A DNA stretch of 64,000 bases from the NCBI GenBank assembly GCA_025459175.1, contig JALORC010000003.1, positions 60,416 through 124,415 on the forward strand. Reading direction: 5' to 3'. The DNA comes from Planctomycetota bacterium (lineage in GTDB: Bacteria > Planctomycetota > UBA1135 > UBA2386). The position numbers and the translations under genes were made by a program. The notes beneath the pieces were generated by a model. It was not told where the DNA came from, searched no databases, and was given only the letters and a program-made list of their open reading frames with translations. The stretch's first letter is position 1, and the number at the start of each line of letters is the position of its first letter. Shown here piece by piece: positions 43,801 to 50,447 of this stretch.

Positions 43801-43920
43801 CAGATGGAACGCGAGCCGGTAGAGCTCCACGGCGCAGCCGTCGAACACGCGGCCCAACGCCCGGGGATCGCCGGTGCGGGCGTAGCGAGCGAAGGCGCGG
43901 TCGAGGCGGGAGCGCATCAT
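40873..43920 (-). CDS. ECF sigma factor fused via TM segment to carboxypeptidase-regulatory-like repeats
   Basis: 1015 residues. Residues about 1-95 are sigma region 2 (LYRLAFHLLGDRHTAEDLVQ, TFVVAIEQAATFDRSRAVQP, WLCGILTHRAL); 110-175 are region 4 (ALPEPYRQVLLLHLVHDLSG, IAEALARPEATVRTQLARGL). Residues about 205-248 hold one long or two short hydrophobic segments (LMKKVVLSVVVVCIAFAAWQ). The remaining 750 residues are exported in type: about six carboxypeptidase-regulatory-like beta-sandwiches (GRVIDTDERPVAGATIWLSV, GSVVDAEGRPIDGARVLLGV, GRITDAAGRAMAGVEIHAW). The sigma part would stay in the cytoplasm and the repeats outside, so the protein may be a one-piece membrane-tethered sensor. Convergent with the PSD1 operon. 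Confidence 0.85.
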   Translation of the reverse strand: MMRSRLDRAFARYARTGDPRALGRVFDGCAVELYRLAFHLLGDRHTAEDLVQQTFVVAIEQAATFDRSRAVQPWLCGILTHRALQLRRQLRQRAAAAPVARLNTFDPAVEVVARETEERVAAAVRALPEPYRQVLLLHLVHDLSGKDIAEALARPEATVRTQLARGLERLRKALPVGIGGVASALVPPPLGLAAVREAVMAKAAAGAAAGSLVVGGGTLALTGVLLMKKVVLSVVVVCIAFAAWQWWAVQPALPVAVGSHAATVTSAAAQQAPLPTAVATDVAVVDRVPVPQDADARTAGLEVTVLWHDGTPAADAAVRCRPKPLDYEAWLQVARSGDDGVARFDGLPPGPANVLTGRGAAADVELLAGQGQRLTITVPQGVDVHGRVIDTDERPVAGATIWLSVSDNSDDCESAAVSDALGAFSIRDAGPLRNLTATAPGLGCANITHVEGTEMVLRMRVAPGTLLGSVVDAEGRPIDGARVLLGVTRTEPQSGLHSRFLGRITGQDIWPSRFLRTDAAGSFRSEGLPALPWPLWVGAPGFATACQVVTVSADAPTSVTIRLTAGATVSGRITDAAGRAMAGVEIHAWPEQPPLDERIAPGPSAIYHRPLWGRRSAVTGDDGVYQVKHVMPGKMRLHAWHPDGHVTEACELADGQSFVWNAVLESEAAKGEPLHGTLVGERGEALTGWIVRVDRPESYHASTWISVDDDGSFRTNRVPPGPQRLFAMPNRPMRGDELDLGLHDVANCPLRLVVPSSRVPTARVRGRIVASADSLPERCAVWVTRRDGGESMRVRCDAEGRYEAGPLQAGDYRLRVEVADGAQFVIGTFAVAHGGETDAGTFTLPPIGRLVVTLVDAAGKRLVDGWVLVWPVGDQDRGGSLEHREGRASGNLPAGRWRIETRDLTALAAIEVDVRAGETREVELVVAAGVRYALRVPSNLPAGDRWRLRQYAASGMLLRDSYVNAHDAGKDLSFAAPPGRYTLEVLDTAGRRATTVCDLRASEPPMVVELKFPAR

Positions 43921-43987
43921 GCGTCGATACTGTGCCTGACCGGCCCGCGGCGTTTCAGGGATTCCGCGCTCGCGCTACCCTGACGGC

Positions 43988-44548
43988 ATGGCGAAGGCAC
44001 CACGCACCAAACCCGCCCTGAAGGTCCCGTTGGTCCCGAAGACGGCCGCCGGCAAGGTCAACCGCGTCCATGCCAGCAACACCGAGGACCTGATGGAGCT
44101 CGAGTTCTCCGACGAGTTCCTCGAGTTCCTCGATCGCCACAACGGTGGCGTGCCGGCGACGCCGAACTTCCGCCTCGGCACCAACGTCAAGGTCGTCGAA
44201 CGCTTCCTGTGCCTGGTCCGCAACTACCGCACGCACCCGCTCGGCGAGCTGGACATCGGCGTGGTCTGGTCCAGCATCGAGGACCGCCTCGACGAGTTCC
44301 TGCTGCCGTTCGCGGCGGTGTACGGCGGCGACTTCCTGTGCTTCGACTTCACCGAGTTCGACGACGCCCCGGTGGTGCTGTGGGTGCACGATCGCTCGCG
44401 CGAGGGCAAGCCGCACACGGTGCCGGTCGCGAAGAACTTCCGCGCGTTCGTCGGCATGCTGTTCGACGCGGATCAGGCGCCGGCACCGAGTCGGCCTGCA
44501 CGCCGGCCTCCCGCCTCCAGCCAACGCACGCGGCGAGCCAAGAAGTGA
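43988..44548 (+). CDS. SMI1/KNR4 (SUKH) family protein
   Basis: 186 residues. The segment EFSDEFLEFLDRHNGGVPAT and FRLGT, then YGGDFLCFDFTEFDDAPVVL with WVHD, fit the SUKH domain. The N-terminal 25 and C-terminal 30 residues are basic and low in complexity, the latter rich in R, P and A. Possibly an immunity-type protein; no toxin is adjacent. Divergent from the sigma fusion gene (67-bp gap). Confidence 0.75.
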   Translation: MAKAPRTKPALKVPLVPKTAAGKVNRVHASNTEDLMELEFSDEFLEFLDRHNGGVPATPNFRLGTNVKVVERFLCLVRNYRTHPLGELDIGVVWSSIEDRLDEFLLPFAAVYGGDFLCFDFTEFDDAPVVLWVHDRSREGKPHTVPVAKNFRAFVGMLFDADQAPAPSRPARRPPASSQRTRRAKK

Positions 44549-44644
44549 CGCGGTGTCGCGCCGGGCACGGCGGCGGGGCGGCCCTCGGGTCGCCGGGCAC
44601 GGTGGCTCGCGAGATTTCCTGAACACGACCTGCGACCCGATCGT

Positions 44645-45097
44645 GTGCAGGGCATCGTGATCGCCGACACCTTCCACGCCTGGCGCCACCGGCTGCTGCG
44701 GTTCTGCACGCAGTTGCTCGGCAACGCCCACGACGCGGAGGAGATCGTGCAGGACGTGTTCGCCACGCTGCTGGCCAAGGCCGCCATGTTCGACCTGCAG
44801 CGCGATCCGGGCGTACTGCTGTTCACGCTGGCACGCCGTCGCTGCATCGATCGCCGGCGCAAACACAGGACCACCGCCTCGGCGGTCGAACCGATCGCGC
44901 CCGACGACCGGCCACGACTCGAACTGCGCGAAGCCCTCGCGTCGTTGCCGCGGGTGCAGCACGAGGTGCTGCTGCTGACCGCCGTCGACGGCCTGGGCTA
45001 CCGCGACGTCGCCGCGATCCTCGGCTGCTCGCTCGGCACCGTCGCCAGCGAACGCGCCGCGGCGATCCTGACCCTGCGGCGGAGGCTCGCACCATGA
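44645..45097 (+). CDS. ECF-type RNA polymerase sigma factor
   Basis: 150 residues. Region 2 is FHAWRHRLLRFCTQLLGNAH, DAEEIVQDVFATLLAKAAMF; region 4 is LASLPRVQHEVLLLTAVDGL, GYRDVAAILGCSLGTVASER. The start is uncertain: GTG at 44645 or 44657 both fit, with no strong ribosome binding site. The next gene, coding for a membrane protein, overlaps the stop (ATGA), which suggests a sigma/anti-sigma-like pair. Confidence 0.85.
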   Translation: MQGIVIADTFHAWRHRLLRFCTQLLGNAHDAEEIVQDVFATLLAKAAMFDLQRDPGVLLFTLARRRCIDRRRKHRTTASAVEPIAPDDRPRLELREALASLPRVQHEVLLLTAVDGLGYRDVAAILGCSLGTVASERAAAILTLRRRLAP

Positions 45098-45708
45098 ACA
45101 AGAACGAGTTGCCGATCCCCGTGCGCAGCGTGTGCATCCTGCCGCGCTGGGTGGTGCGAACGAGTGTCGCCGTGTGTGCCGTGTTGCTGCTGTTCTGCCT
45201 CGGCATCGTCGTCTACGGCCTCGGCTGGATCGACGAACCGGCGCGCCGCTGGGGCGCCATCGGCGGCGGACTCGGCGGCGCCGGCGGCTGCCTCGGCGGT
45301 CTCTACGGCACGCTCAGCGACTGGCGTCGGCGGCTGCCGGCAGCGCAGCTGTTCGCGCACCTGCAGCACGACCGACCGCTGTTGCTCTACCGTCGTGTGT
45401 TCCGGCCCGCGGTGATCGCGTTCGCCCTGGGCCTCGGCCTGCTGCCTTGGTGCGAGCGCTTCGTCTGGCAGCCGTTCGTGCACGTGGGCGGCATGCTCGC
45501 CTTCCTCAGCGGCGGCATGGAGCTGATCCGCCGCCACACCGCGAAGCAGGCGCACGCGCTGTTCGCTCTCTACGCCGACGGCGCGCTCAGCGAAGAGGAT
45601 GCCGCGGCGATCGACGATGCCCGCCGCAAGGATGCAGCGTTCGATGCCGAAGTGCGGGCGTTCCAGGCGCTCGGCGAGCGGGTACGCCAACTGACGAGCG
45701 AGCGGTGA
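45094..45708 (+). CDS. Membrane protein, probable partner of the upstream ECF sigma factor
   Basis: 204 residues starting at ATG within ATGA of the sigma gene. Four or so hydrophobic segments (about 23-45, 52-72, 103-121, 125-147) and a C-terminal cytoplasmic tail with LYADGALSEEDAAAIDDARR, which has the look of the helical segment in anti-sigma or regulatory tails. No zinc-binding anti-sigma motif (HxxxCxxC) is seen. Coupled translation suggests it controls the sigma factor, but this is inferred from position. Confidence 0.65.
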   Translation: MNKNELPIPVRSVCILPRWVVRTSVAVCAVLLLFCLGIVVYGLGWIDEPARRWGAIGGGLGGAGGCLGGLYGTLSDWRRRLPAAQLFAHLQHDRPLLLYRRVFRPAVIAFALGLGLLPWCERFVWQPFVHVGGMLAFLSGGMELIRRHTAKQAHALFALYADGALSEEDAAAIDDARRKDAAFDAEVRAFQALGERVRQLTSER

Positions 45709-45775
45709 CGAAGGGCGCTGGATCGGGCCTTCGTGCGGTTGGCGGCGGGCACGCGGCGCGATAGGAAGGTCCGCG

Positions 45776-46312
45776 ATGCGCGCCAAGAGCCAGCACCACC
45801 CGTCCCTCGCCCGCGCCGCGCGGAACGCAGTGCCACTGCTCGCCCTGTCGCTGCTCGCCGGTTGCCATTCCCTCGCCGGCATCCGCGTCGACCAGCGGGT
45901 GCACGCGGGTGATCGCTCGGCCGAGCTGGCGCTGTGGTGCCGCGCACCGGACAGCATCCTGTCGGGCGAGACGCCGCTGTACGAGGCCTTCGTCGCGTTG
46001 CTGCTGTATCCCGTCGACGTGATCGCGAGCACCTGCGTCGCGGTGTCCGCCCCGTTCGACGATCGGCTCGAGGTGCGCGGCGGACCGGTCGGTGCCCTCG
46101 CCGGCATCTGCCTGCCCTGGGTGACGCTGGTGCCGTACGTCCACCCGCCGTTCCACCTGATGGGGCAACCGAAGGAACTCGAACTGACGCCGGCGGAGTT
46201 CGACCTGCTGCTGCAGCGCGTGCAGGCGGGTGACGGGGCCGCGGCGTATCGCGAACTCGGCAAGGCGGCGGGGCTCGGCGAACTGGTCTACGCCGTCGAC
46301 TGCACCCGCTGA
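45776..46312 (+). CDS. YceK/YidQ-like lipoprotein
   Basis: 178 residues. Basic N-terminus followed by PLLALSLLAGC, a strong lipobox. The segment EAFVALLLYPVDVIASTCVA with VSAPFDDRLE, including a hydrophobic stretch and PFD, recalls the YceK/YidQ family of small lipoproteins, though the match is weak. It ends in an acidic helix. Function unknown. It precedes the hipBA operator array. Confidence 0.55.
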   Translation: MRAKSQHHPSLARAARNAVPLLALSLLAGCHSLAGIRVDQRVHAGDRSAELALWCRAPDSILSGETPLYEAFVALLLYPVDVIASTCVAVSAPFDDRLEVRGGPVGALAGICLPWVTLVPYVHPPFHLMGQPKELELTPAEFDLLLQRVQAGDGAAAYRELGKAAGLGELVYAVDCTR

Positions 46313-46339
46313 GCGGTCACGGCAATAGAACGCCACGAC

Positions 46340-46455
46340 TTTCCTGATCGGGACATTTCGACGGCGCGCTCGACCTCGAGGGCTATTCTTTCCCGATCGG
46401 GACATTACTGTTCCAGACCGCTCGCCTCAGCCGCCGATTTCCCGATCGGGACATC
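46340..46455. promoter_or_regulatory. Three-site operator array of the hipBA locus
   Basis: Three copies of tttccCGATCGGGacat (the first with ctg in place of ccg) lie at 46340-46357, 46389-46406 and 46438-46455, each starting exactly 49 bp after the previous one. The CCCGATCGGG core is a palindrome. The last copy ends one base before the hipB ATG at 46457, and a TATTCT -10-like hexamer abuts the second (46384-46389). This arrangement is what an autoregulated toxin-antitoxin promoter bound by HipB dimers would look like. Confidence 0.75.
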
Positions 46456-46456
46456 C

Positions 46457-46678
46457 ATGACCACGATCACCTCCCTCGAGCAACTCGGAGCCCTGATTCG
46501 CGCGACGCGCAAAGCCCAGGGAATGCGGCAGCCAGACCTGGCCGGCGCCTGCGGCACGAGCGTGCGGTTCGTGGTCGAACTCGAGCGCGGCAAGCCGACC
46601 GCGCAGGTCGGCAAGGTGCTGCACGTGCTGGCCATGCTCGGACTGCGCGTCGACGTCGCGCCGGGTCGCCAGTCGTGA
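46457..46678 (+). CDS. hipB: HipB-like XRE antitoxin
   Basis: 73 residues, one helix-turn-helix domain: LEQLGALIRATRKAQGMRQP, DLAGACGTSVRFVVELERGK, then a short tail. The size and pattern fit HipB. It is directly upstream of hipA, with the hipA GTG overlapping the hipB stop (GTGA), and the three operators sit before it. It would bind the operators and neutralise HipA. Confidence 0.85.
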   Translation: MTTITSLEQLGALIRATRKAQGMRQPDLAGACGTSVRFVVELERGKPTAQVGKVLHVLAMLGLRVDVAPGRQS

Positions 46679-47931
46679 CGCGCCAGCTCGTGCTCTGGTT
46701 CGACCAGCGAACGGTCGGCGACTTCACGCAGCGCGACGATGGTCGGCAGCAGTTCGCCTACCGCGACTCGTGGCGAGCCGACCCCGACTCCTTCGCCATC
46801 TCGTTGGCGCTGCCGCTGCGGGCCGAGGCGTTCGGCGATCGCGAGACCCGCGCCTTCTTCGGCGGCCTGCTGCCCGACGACGAAGCCCGCCAGCGCCTGG
46901 CCCGTCACCTGCAGGTTTCGGCCCGCAACGAGTTCGCGTTGCTCGCCGAAGTCGGCCGCGAGTGTGCCGGCGCCTTGGCGCTCTACCCACCCGACGAAGT
47001 GCCACCGCTGCCGGCGGCGACACCACCAGCCACGGCCATCGACGACGCAACGCTCGTGCGTCTGCTGCGCGACCTGCCGCAACGCCCGTTGCTCGCTGGC
47101 CGCGAACTGCGACTGTCGCTGGCCGGGGCGCAGGACAAGATCGCGGTGATCGTGCAGGACGGTGCGCTCGCGCTACCGCACTCCGGCCAGCCGACGACGC
47201 ACATCCTGAAGGTGCCGATCGCGAACTTCGACGCGACGGTCGCCAACGAGTGCTTCGCCATGCGGCTGGCGGCTCGTGCGGGATTGCCGGTACCCGCGAC
47301 GACGATGCGGGTGATCCACGGCATGCCGATCCTGCTCGTCGAGCGCTTCGACCGGGTCCGCGACAACGATGGCGCGCTGCGTCGCCGGCACCAGGAGGAC
47401 TTCTGTCAGGCGCTCGGGGTGCCACCGGACATGAAGTATGAGGCCGAAGGTGGCCCCGGTCTGCCGGCGATGTTCGAGCTGTTGACGAAGCACTCGTCGC
47501 GGCCGGCAGTGGATCGCCTGCTGCTGCTGCAGATGGTCGTGTTCCACTTCCTGCTCGGCAACGCCGACGCCCACGCGAAGAACTTCTCGCTGCTGCTCGG
47601 CCCGGACGAGGTGCGGCTGGCTCCGGTCTACGACGCCCTGTGCACGCTGGTCTACGAGAGCCTGGCGCCGCGGCTCGCGATGAAGATCGACACGCGCTAC
47701 GCGTTCGACGAGGTGACGGTGGCGCACTGGATGAAGTTCGCCACCGCCGTCGGACTGTCACCACCGGTGGTGCGCGATCGACTCGGCACGATGGCGGCCC
47801 GGCTGCCGCTTCACGCACGGGCGGTGCAGAACGACGATCCGCTGCTCGCGGCCGAGCCGTTGCTCGACCGGGTGATGGGGCTGCTGGAGGCGCGGTGTGC
47901 GAGCGTGCTCGAAGGCCTCGGCCGGCGGTGA
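46675..47931 (+). CDS. hipA: HipA-family Ser/Thr kinase toxin
   Basis: 418 residues. The N-terminal part has the HipA N-domain pattern (LPLRAEAFGDRETRAFFGGL, LPDDEARQRLARHLQVSARN). The kinase core has GAQDKIAVIV, HILKVPI, EDFCQALGVPPDMKYE, the catalytic HFLLGNADAHAKNFSLLL (about residues 291-308) and LAPVYDALC with the metal aspartate. In studied systems HipA phosphorylates an aminoacyl-tRNA synthetase and slows growth. Here the active-site residues look intact. Start is GTG 46675. Confidence 0.88.
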   Translation: MTRQLVLWFDQRTVGDFTQRDDGRQQFAYRDSWRADPDSFAISLALPLRAEAFGDRETRAFFGGLLPDDEARQRLARHLQVSARNEFALLAEVGRECAGALALYPPDEVPPLPAATPPATAIDDATLVRLLRDLPQRPLLAGRELRLSLAGAQDKIAVIVQDGALALPHSGQPTTHILKVPIANFDATVANECFAMRLAARAGLPVPATTMRVIHGMPILLVERFDRVRDNDGALRRRHQEDFCQALGVPPDMKYEAEGGPGLPAMFELLTKHSSRPAVDRLLLLQMVVFHFLLGNADAHAKNFSLLLGPDEVRLAPVYDALCTLVYESLAPRLAMKIDTRYAFDEVTVAHWMKFATAVGLSPPVVRDRLGTMAARLPLHARAVQNDDPLLAAEPLLDRVMGLLEARCASVLEGLGRR

Positions 47932-47941
47932 GGATCACCCC

Positions 47942-48580
47942 TCACGGCCGCAACTCGAACCGCTGCAACGCCGCCGCCGGCGACGCCTGCTGCCGCCGCG
48001 CCACCGCGTACAACACCAACCCACCGAGCTCGCGCCGCACCAGCTGCAGCGGCGCCTGCGCCGGCAGTTCCGGCCGCGGATCCCCATCGCGCCCGACCAC
48101 GAACACCCCGATCGGCCCGTCGCGGGTCTCCGCCATCGCCGCGACACAACCACCGGTCGGCAGCCCGCAGTAGCACCCGCGCAGCAGCACATCCTCACCA
48201 CCGATCGCCAGCTTGACCGCGAACTTCTGTTCGCACGCGGCGCCGAAGTCCTGCCCCGGATCGCAGCACATGCGCCGCTTGCCCTCGCGCGGCGCGTCGT
48301 TCGCCAGCGCGTGCTCGTAGGCAGCGGCCCACATCGAGCCCAGCTGCTCGCCATCGGCCGGCGGCGCACTCGCGGGCCGTTGCAGCCAACCGATCGCGAA
48401 CGTGACCAGCAACGCCGCTGCCGCCAGCAACCACGGCCACCGGCGGGAAGTGGGCCGCGGCCCACTGCGCACCGCCGCGCGCGCCAGCGCCACCGCATCG
48501 AAGTCGCTCGGCGGCGTGAACGCGGACCGCAGCTGACGGTCCAGCTCGTGGTCGAGGGCATCTCGTGGATCGGGGTTCAT
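47942..48580 (-). CDS. Membrane protein coupled to ECF sigma factor (anti-sigma-like)
   Basis: 212 residues. Starts at ATG 48580, overlapping the upstream sigma stop (ATGA). One membrane segment (about 47-65, WPWLLAAAALLVTFAIGWL) separates a short cytoplasmic part from an exported part with six or so cysteines (CCDPGQDFGAACEQKF, GCYCGLPTGGCV). The layout matches anti-sigma factors, but the cytoplasmic part is too short and pattern-poor to name a family. The cysteines may form disulfides or bind metal, a possible signal input. Confidence 0.65.
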   Translation of the reverse strand: MNPDPRDALDHELDRQLRSAFTPPSDFDAVALARAAVRSGPRPTSRRWPWLLAAAALLVTFAIGWLQRPASAPPADGEQLGSMWAAAYEHALANDAPREGKRRMCCDPGQDFGAACEQKFAVKLAIGGEDVLLRGCYCGLPTGGCVAAMAETRDGPIGVFVVGRDGDPRPELPAQAPLQLVRRELGGLVLYAVARRQQASPAAALQRFELRP

Positions 48581-49119
48581 CGCGGTTCCTTGGCCAGCTT
48601 CGGCGCCACCACCGGGTCGGTGGTGGTCAACGCCTCGCGCAGCGCCGAGCGGGCGCGGCGCGCGAGGCTCGTCACGGTGTTCTCGTTGCGTTCCAGCATG
48701 GTTGCGATCTCGGCGAACGACAGCCCGGCGATCACGTGCAGCAACAGACTCGCACGCGCCTCCGGGGCCAGCTGCTGCAGCGGCCGCGCCAGTTCGGCCG
48801 GCCAGTCGATGGCATCGATCGGCGTGCTGGCCGGGTTCGGTGCCGGGGCGACCGGCTCGGCGAACTCGACCCCGAGGTGCGGTCGCCGCCGACGCCGCCA
48901 GTTGGCGCCTTCGTGACGCACGATCTGCGCCACCCACGCGCCGAAGTCGGTGCCGACCACGAACCGTTCGCGCCGTTGCCACGCGATGCGCGCCGCTTCC
49001 TGTACGAGGTCCTGCGCCTCGCCGCGACCGACCCATGCAGCCGCGAGCACCCACAGCGCCCGCCCGTGCTGGGCGAACGCCGCGGTGAATGCGTCGGCGC
49101 CAAGCGGCTCGGTTCGCAC
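48577..49119 (-). CDS. ECF-type RNA polymerase sigma factor
   Basis: 180 residues. Sigma region 2 is seen in LWVLAAAWVGRGEAQDLVQE, AARIAWQRRERFVVGTDFGA, WVAQIVRHEGANWRRRRR; region 4 in PEARASLLLHVIAGLSFAEI and ATMLERNENTVTSLARRARS. GTG start at 49119. The cysteine-rich exported gene upstream ends 16 bp before it, and the anti-sigma-like gene overlaps its end. Together this may be one unit sensing conditions outside the membrane. Confidence 0.82.
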   Translation of the reverse strand: MRTEPLGADAFTAAFAQHGRALWVLAAAWVGRGEAQDLVQEAARIAWQRRERFVVGTDFGAWVAQIVRHEGANWRRRRRPHLGVEFAEPVAPAPNPASTPIDAIDWPAELARPLQQLAPEARASLLLHVIAGLSFAEIATMLERNENTVTSLARRARSALREALTTTDPVVAPKLAKEPR

Positions 49120-49135
49120 TTCCTCAGCCTATCGG

Positions 49136-49369
49136 TCAGCGGCAGCCGCCGGTGCCGCAGCTGGTTCCGCAGCAACCGCCGGCGGCCGGAGCCGGAGCGG
49201 GTGCCGGAGCCGCGGGCTTCGCCGCGACCTCGCCGCAACCGGGCTCGCAACAGGCCGGGGCGCAGCAGGCCGGCGGGCAGCAGGAACTGCAGCAATCGCC
49301 GGTCGGTGCGCTGCCACCGAGAGTGGCCAGGAACGCCCAGGGAAGGAACGTGTGGAAGAAGATGTTCAT
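49136..49369 (-). CDS. Small cysteine-rich exported protein
   Basis: 77 residues with a hydrophobic N-terminus (MNIFFHTFLPWAFLATLGGS) that looks like a signal peptide. The mature part holds 13 cysteines in CC and CxxCC clusters, split by a proline/alanine linker (KPAAPAPAPAPAAGG). Paired cysteines suggest metal binding or disulfide stabilisation. It lies 16 bp upstream of the sigma gene, and a CCCC/GGGG hairpin stands just before its start (49378-49390). No family recognised. Confidence 0.6.
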   Translation of the reverse strand: MNIFFHTFLPWAFLATLGGSAPTGDCCSSCCPPACCAPACCEPGCGEVAAKPAAPAPAPAPAAGGCCGTSCGTGGCR

Positions 49370-49433
49370 GGTGTAGGCCCCATTTCGGGGTGCCTGCTGA
49401 TGTCGGGCGCCCGCGGCTGGCGTGCACGGAGAA

Positions 49434-49462
49434 CAAAAATCTCGCAGCCGCACCCTGCGGCT
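49434..49462 (-). terminator. Intrinsic terminator of the HEAT-repeat gene
   Basis: On the minus strand AGCCGCA-GGG-TGCGGCT (49462-49446) forms a perfect 7-bp stem that starts inside the stop codon, followed after five bases by ATTTTTG (49440-49434). This is the only classic hairpin plus T-run seen in the window. It separates the HEAT-repeat gene from the cysteine-rich/sigma genes. Confidence 0.6.
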
Positions 49463-50447
49463 AGCCTCGCCGCACCTGCCGCAGCGCCGCCTGCGCCAAC
49501 GCCGCGAACTCCGTGTCGCTGCCGGCCGCCAGCGCCTCGAGCCGTTCGATCGCCGGCGCCCCGGCGACCACGCCGAGCTGACCGAGCGCCACGATCGCCG
49601 CCCGCACCAACGGCCGCGCCTCGGCCCGCGTCGCCGCCACCAGGCCCGGCACCGCATCGACCGCCTTGCCGCCGAACGCACCGAGCGCCGTCGCCGCCGC
49701 GATGCGCTCGCCGGCGCCGCCGTGATCGAGCAGGTGCGCATGCGCCGGGATGCAGCGATCGTCGCGCGGCGCGATCGCCACCAGCGCCCGCGCCGCCGCC
49801 AGCCGCGGCGCGTCGCGCATCGGGTAGTACTCGCCGAGCAGCTTGGTGTGCCCGTTCGGCAGCAGCTCGCGCGACAGCAGGTGCTGCAGCGCATCGATCG
49901 CCGGCAGCGCCGCGGCGCCGCGGGACGCCAGCACTTCACAGACCGCCTCCCGCGTCTGCTCGAACGCCTCGTCGAGCTGCTGCTGCAGCACTTCGAGCGA
50001 TGCGTTCGCGTCGACGCGCGCGCGGTTGAAGATGCGCGCCTGCTGATTGGCGAGTTCGGGCAGCTGGTCGGCCGCGACCACCTTCGCGAACGCGGCCGCG
50101 CGCGCCTCGATCGCCTCCGCGAGCGCATTGGCCTGCTCACGCTCGGACAGCGGTGCCTGGGGCAGCAGATCGGCGCACAGCTTCGCCCAACGCACCATCG
50201 CCGCCAACGGCACCCGATCGCGCTGCTCGCGCAGCATCGGCAGCGCCTGCACCGCATCGGGCGCCGCCGCGATCCGGGCCAGCACGGCGGCCCCACGCAC
50301 CCCGTCGTCGGCCGCGCAGGCGGCGACGAACTCGGGCAGCAGATCGGCGACCGGAACCGCCGGCGACTGCGCCGTGGCAACCGCCGACAGCGAGCCGAAC
50401 AGCAGCACCACACGTCGCTGCATGGCGTGCGAACGCGACCGGCTCAT
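49461..50447 (-). CDS. HEAT-repeat exported protein
   Basis: 328 residues. ATG 50447 overlaps the upstream stop (ATGA); a signal peptide begins about residue 9 (MQRRVVLLFGSLSAVATAQ). The C-terminal half has alpha-helical repeats (APRLAAARALVAIAPRDDRC, AGERIAAATALGAFGGKAVD, ARPLVRAAIVALGQLGVVAG), typical HEAT/ARM repeats. It probably binds another protein. Translationally coupled to the oxidoreductase-like gene. Confidence 0.75.
   Translation of the reverse strand: MSRSRSHAMQRRVVLLFGSLSAVATAQSPAVPVADLLPEFVAACAADDGVRGAAVLARIAAAPDAVQALPMLREQRDRVPLAAMVRWAKLCADLLPQAPLSEREQANALAEAIEARAAAFAKVVAADQLPELANQQARIFNRARVDANASLEVLQQQLDEAFEQTREAVCEVLASRGAAALPAIDALQHLLSRELLPNGHTKLLGEYYPMRDAPRLAAARALVAIAPRDDRCIPAHAHLLDHGGAGERIAAATALGAFGGKAVDAVPGLVAATRAEARPLVRAAIVALGQLGVVAGAPAIERLEALAAGSDTEFAALAQAALRQVRRG

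Noticed and set aside
46340..46455. The three repeats before hipB as a short CRISPR array
   Set aside because: The repeats are 18 bp with palindromic cores, the unit is 49 bp, there are only three, and they sit at a hipBA promoter; no cas genes are near.
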